Shown in pieces: positions 60,607-64,000 of a DNA stretch of 64,000 bases. Below the pieces are notes generated by a model, which was not told where the DNA came from, did not search any database, and saw only the letters and a list, made by a program, of their open reading frames with translations. Source of the stretch: Gaiellasilicea sp963765705 (GTDB taxonomy: Bacteria > Actinomycetota > Thermoleophilia > Gaiellales > Gaiellaceae); assembly GCA_963765705.1 (NCBI GenBank), contig CAVXXJ010000009.1, positions 1 through 64,000 on the forward strand, read 5' to 3'. The number at the start of each line of letters is the position of its first letter. Position 1 is the first letter of the stretch. Both the position numbers and the translations under genes were made by a program.

Positions 60607-61014
60607 ATGGCGAACGTGCTCTTCGTCTGCATCGGCAACGCGGGGCGCTCGCAGATGGCGCACGCCTTCCTCGAGCGGATCGGCGGGCACGAGGTCCGCT
60701 CGGCCGGGAGCCGGGCGGAGCGGCACCTCCATCCCGAGGTGGTCGAGGCAATGGACGAGATCGGCTACGACCTGTCGGGCCGAACGCCGCGCCAGCTCGA
60801 GCCGGAAGCGGACGCGGCCTGGGCGGACGTGGTCGTGACGATGGGCTGCGGCGACGTCTGTCCCGTCCTCCCGGGCACGTCGTACGTCGACTGGGGACTC
60901 GAGGATCCCGCCGGCAAGTCGCTCGCGCGGGTGCGCGAGCTGCGCGACGAGATCGAGCAGAGGGTCGGCGCGCTGGCCCGAGAGCTCGACTCCACGCGCA
61001 CGGCCTCTGCTTGA
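60607..61014 (+). CDS. Low-molecular-weight phosphatase / ArsC-type arsenate reductase-like
   Basis: 135 residues. VLFVCIGNAGRSQMAHAFLE has the Cx5R P-loop with the Asn/Arg/Ser of the thioredoxin-type arsenate reductase group; MGCGDVCPVLPGTSYVDWGL supplies the other cysteines and the WGL(E/D)DP motif of ArsC. It may reduce arsenate or act as a tyrosine phosphatase. The next gene, tig, starts 8 bases after the stop. Confidence 0.85.
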   Translation: MANVLFVCIGNAGRSQMAHAFLERIGGHEVRSAGSRAERHLHPEVVEAMDEIGYDLSGRTPRQLEPEADAAWADVVVTMGCGDVCPVLPGTSYVDWGLEDPAGKSLARVRELRDEIEQRVGALARELDSTRTASA

Positions 61015-61022
61015 ATGGCCTG

Positions 61023-62363
61023 ATGGAGACGCAGGTCGAGGAGCTCGACGGCGACACCGTCCGCCTGACGGTGGACGTGCCGGCGCACGACGTCCATCAC
61101 GCAGTCGAGCACGCCACCTCCGATCTCGCTTCCTCGGTCAAGATTCCCGGCTTCCGCCCGGGCAAGGTCCCGATCCCGATCCTGAAGCAGCGGCTCGGCA
61201 ACGAGCGGATCTTTGCCGAGGCGGTGGACAGCCACATCTCCGGCTGGTTCTGGAACGCCGCGGCCCGCGCGCGCATCCGGCCCGTCGCGCAGCCGCAGTT
61301 CGAGTACGAGCTGCCGACGGAGGAAGCCGCCGGCTGGCGGTTCCAGGCGACCGTGCCCGTGCAGCCCAAGGTCGAGGTCGTCGACTGGACGCAGCTCGAG
61401 GTCGGCAAGCCGGACGCCGAGGTGCCCGAGGAGCTGATCGCCCAGGAGCTCGAGGCGCTGCGGCAATCCGTCGCCGAGCTCGTTCCCGCCGAGGACCGGC
61501 CAGCGCAGGAGGGGGACACCCTGGTCGTCGACATCGTCTCGCCCGACGGCGAGGCTCAGCGCGACACCGTCGTCGAGCTCGGCGCCGGCAGGCTGGTCGA
61601 AGAGGTCGAGGCCGCTTTGGTCGGCGCGTCGCCCGGCGAGACGAAGACCGTCCCGTACGAGCTCGCAGACGACTCCACGGCGTCCGTCGAGATCACGGTC
61701 AAGGAGATCAAGGCGAAGGTGCTGCCCGAGCTCGACGACGAGCTCGCGCGCTCCGCCAGCGAGTTCGACACGATCTCCGACCTGCGCGCCGACATCGAGG
61801 CGCGTCTGCGGGAGCAGCTCGACGCCGAGATCGAGAACGCGTTCCGCGCGAACGCGGTCGATGCGCTCGTGGCGGCCTCTGAGGTCTCGCCCGCAGGGCC
61901 CCTGGTCGAGTCGCGCACCCGCGAGCTCCTGTCCGGCTTCATCCGCTCGCTCGAGCGACGAGGGATCGCGCCCGAGACCTATCTCCAGCTGACCGGCCGG
62001 ACCGCCGAGGAGCTGACGTCGTCGATGCAGCTCGAAGCCGCCCTGTCGGTCGCCCGCGAGCTCGCGCTCGAGGCGGTCGCGGACAAGGCCGGGATCGAGA
62101 TCTCCGACGAAGAGGTGAAGGAGCTCGTGCGCGAACAGGCTGAATCCGCGGGCGAAGATGCCGACAAAGTGATCGAGGATCTGTGGAGCCACGGTCGGCA
62201 CGAGGACCTGCGCGAGGACCTGCGCTTGCGCGCAGCACTCGACCGGGTCGCTGCCGAGGTGAAGCCGATCCCGATCGAGCAAGCCGAGGCGCGCGAAGCG
62301 ATCTGGACACCCGACAAGGAAAAACCCGAAGCTGAGACGAAGTTGTGGACCCCCGGTAACTGA
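61023..62363 (+). CDS. tig: Trigger factor
   Basis: 446 residues. N-terminal ribosome-binding domain with the signature IPGFRPGKVPIPIL near residue 40, the PPIase (FKBP-like) domain (PAQEGDTLVVDIVSPDGEA, LGAGRLVEEVEAALVGASPG) and the helical C-terminal arms. It is the first chaperone met by nascent chains. ATG 61023 was preferred over TTG 61011. It stands directly before clpP and clpX, the usual bacterial order. Confidence 0.95.
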   Translation: METQVEELDGDTVRLTVDVPAHDVHHAVEHATSDLASSVKIPGFRPGKVPIPILKQRLGNERIFAEAVDSHISGWFWNAAARARIRPVAQPQFEYELPTEEAAGWRFQATVPVQPKVEVVDWTQLEVGKPDAEVPEELIAQELEALRQSVAELVPAEDRPAQEGDTLVVDIVSPDGEAQRDTVVELGAGRLVEEVEAALVGASPGETKTVPYELADDSTASVEITVKEIKAKVLPELDDELARSASEFDTISDLRADIEARLREQLDAEIENAFRANAVDALVAASEVSPAGPLVESRTRELLSGFIRSLERRGIAPETYLQLTGRTAEELTSSMQLEAALSVARELALEAVADKAGIEISDEEVKELVREQAESAGEDADKVIEDLWSHGRHEDLREDLRLRAALDRVAAEVKPIPIEQAEAREAIWTPDKEKPEAETKLWTPGN

Positions 62364-62387
62364 TCTGCCTGGAAGCAAGGAGCCTGA

Positions 62388-62972
62388 ATGAGCCCGTTGA
62401 TCCCGATGGTGATCGAGCAGACCTCGCGAGGCGAGCGCTCGTTCGACATCTACTCCCGCTTGCTGAACGAGCGGATCATCTTCCTCGGAACCCCCGTCGA
62501 CGACCAGATCGCGAACTTGATCGTCGCGCAGCTGCTGCACCTCGAGTCGGAGGATCCGGACAAGGACATCTCGCTCTACATCAACTCACCGGGCGGCTCC
62601 GTGTACGCCGGCCTCGCGATCTACGACACGATGCAGTTCGTCAAGCCGGACGTGCAGACGACGTGCATCGGGATCGCGATGAGCATGGGCGCGCTGCTGC
62701 TCGGCGGCGGTGCGGCAGGGAAGCGATTCGCACTGCCGAATGCCAAGATTCTGATCCATCAGGTTTCGGGCGGCTTCCAAGGACAGGCGACCGACATCGA
62801 GATTGCGGCCCGCGAGACGATCGCGCTGAAGCGACGGCTCGAGGAGATCATCGCGCACCACAGCGGGCAGGACATCGAGAAAGTCTCGAAGGACATGGAG
62901 CGCGACTACTTCCTGACAGCGCAAGAAGCGGACGAGTACGGAATCATCGACAGAGTGATCACTCATCGCTAG
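62388..62972 (+). CDS. clpP: ATP-dependent Clp protease proteolytic subunit
   Basis: 194 residues. The Ser-His-Asp triad is complete: Ser in GIAMSMGALLLGGG, His in NAKILIHQVSGGF, Asp in KDMERDYFLTAQEA. SLYINSPGGSVYAGLAIYD is typical. It forms the barrel that ClpX feeds. GCAAGGAGCC precedes ATG 62388. Confidence 0.97.
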   Translation: MSPLIPMVIEQTSRGERSFDIYSRLLNERIIFLGTPVDDQIANLIVAQLLHLESEDPDKDISLYINSPGGSVYAGLAIYDTMQFVKPDVQTTCIGIAMSMGALLLGGGAAGKRFALPNAKILIHQVSGGFQGQATDIEIAARETIALKRRLEEIIAHHSGQDIEKVSKDMERDYFLTAQEADEYGIIDRVITHR

Positions 62973-63019
62973 ACCGCTAGGTAGTAGCGGTTTCGCCGAA
63001 TCCGAGGTACAAAAAGACT

Positions 63020-64000
<981 letters not shown>

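Overview
The window is a high-GC (roughly 65-70%) bacterial chromosome segment. The single-membrane type IV pilus set with no secretin, a WhiG/FliA-like promoter grammar, two-component NarL/LiaS-type pairs, a CtaG-type oxidase assembly protein and the tig-clpP-clpX end all point to Actinomycetota. The gene mix looks most like class Thermoleophilia (Gaiellales/Solirubrobacterales); the phylum is fairly safe, the class is inference.

Layout. 1-11.3 kb: an accessory stretch bounded by inverted copies of a tRNA-Thr 3' end. It carries two RimK/LysX-type ATP-grasp paralogues (the second broken), PRC-barrel proteins, a Ca2+/cation exchanger, an SLC13/ArsB-type permease with a CBS protein, a histidine kinase/response regulator pair, small membrane proteins, a decayed GreA/GreB-like gene and a membrane metallophosphoesterase. 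11.3-16.3 kb: a small island inserted in an intact tRNA-Thr, with an ECF sigma factor, a membrane partner, several secreted proteins of unknown function and the C-terminal stub of a tyrosine recombinase. 16.3-36.1 kb: tRNA-Tyr, a frameshifted geranylgeranyl-reductase-like gene, then a complete type IV pilus locus (two PilT, PilB, PilC, PilD, PilM/N/O and a PilP-like protein, two near-identical tandem major pilins, three minor pilins, a lytic transglycosylase-M23 peptidase fusion and a PASTA protein). 36.1-55.5 kb: a LuxR/TPR regulator, alpha/beta hydrolase, PQQ dehydrogenase with cytochrome c, an ATPase, FKBP, thioesterase, subtilase, patatin, CtaG, AI-2E-type permease, CAP-domain protein, a second histidine kinase/regulator pair, a FemAB/GNAT-like protein, a trypsin-fold lipoprotein lacking its serine, and a DUF1932-type dehydrogenase, with tRNA-Pro, -Gly and -Arg between them. 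55.5-56.1 kb: tRNA-Leu, -Arg and -His, each followed by a copy of an unusual hairpin repeat. 56.2-64 kb: a large modular secreted SGNH/vWA protein, two further exported proteins, a histidine phosphatase, an ArsC-type phosphatase, then tig, clpP and the first 327 codons of clpX.

The strongest new signal is regulatory. At least six pilus-locus transcription units are preceded by CTCAAG or CTAAAG, exactly 15 bp, then GCCGAT-, the sigma-28 (FliA/WhiG) promoter form; two weaker sites fit the same spacing. This suggests that pilus assembly here is controlled by a flagellar/sporulation-type sigma factor, with very short 5' leaders. Other noteworthy structures are a tRNA-trailing repeat whose hairpin stems co-vary, a four-fold short linear motif in a ~360-residue extension of PilM, and an ECF-sigma island whose membrane and secreted proteins appear to share one domain.

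Many genes (near 7.8, 10.4-10.6, 17.1-21.2, 42.9, 43.5-44.2, 50.9 and 54.9 kb) are interrupted by single-base frameshifts without nonsense codons and with catalytic motifs intact. These may be assembly indels rather than true pseudogenes and should be read with that in mind.
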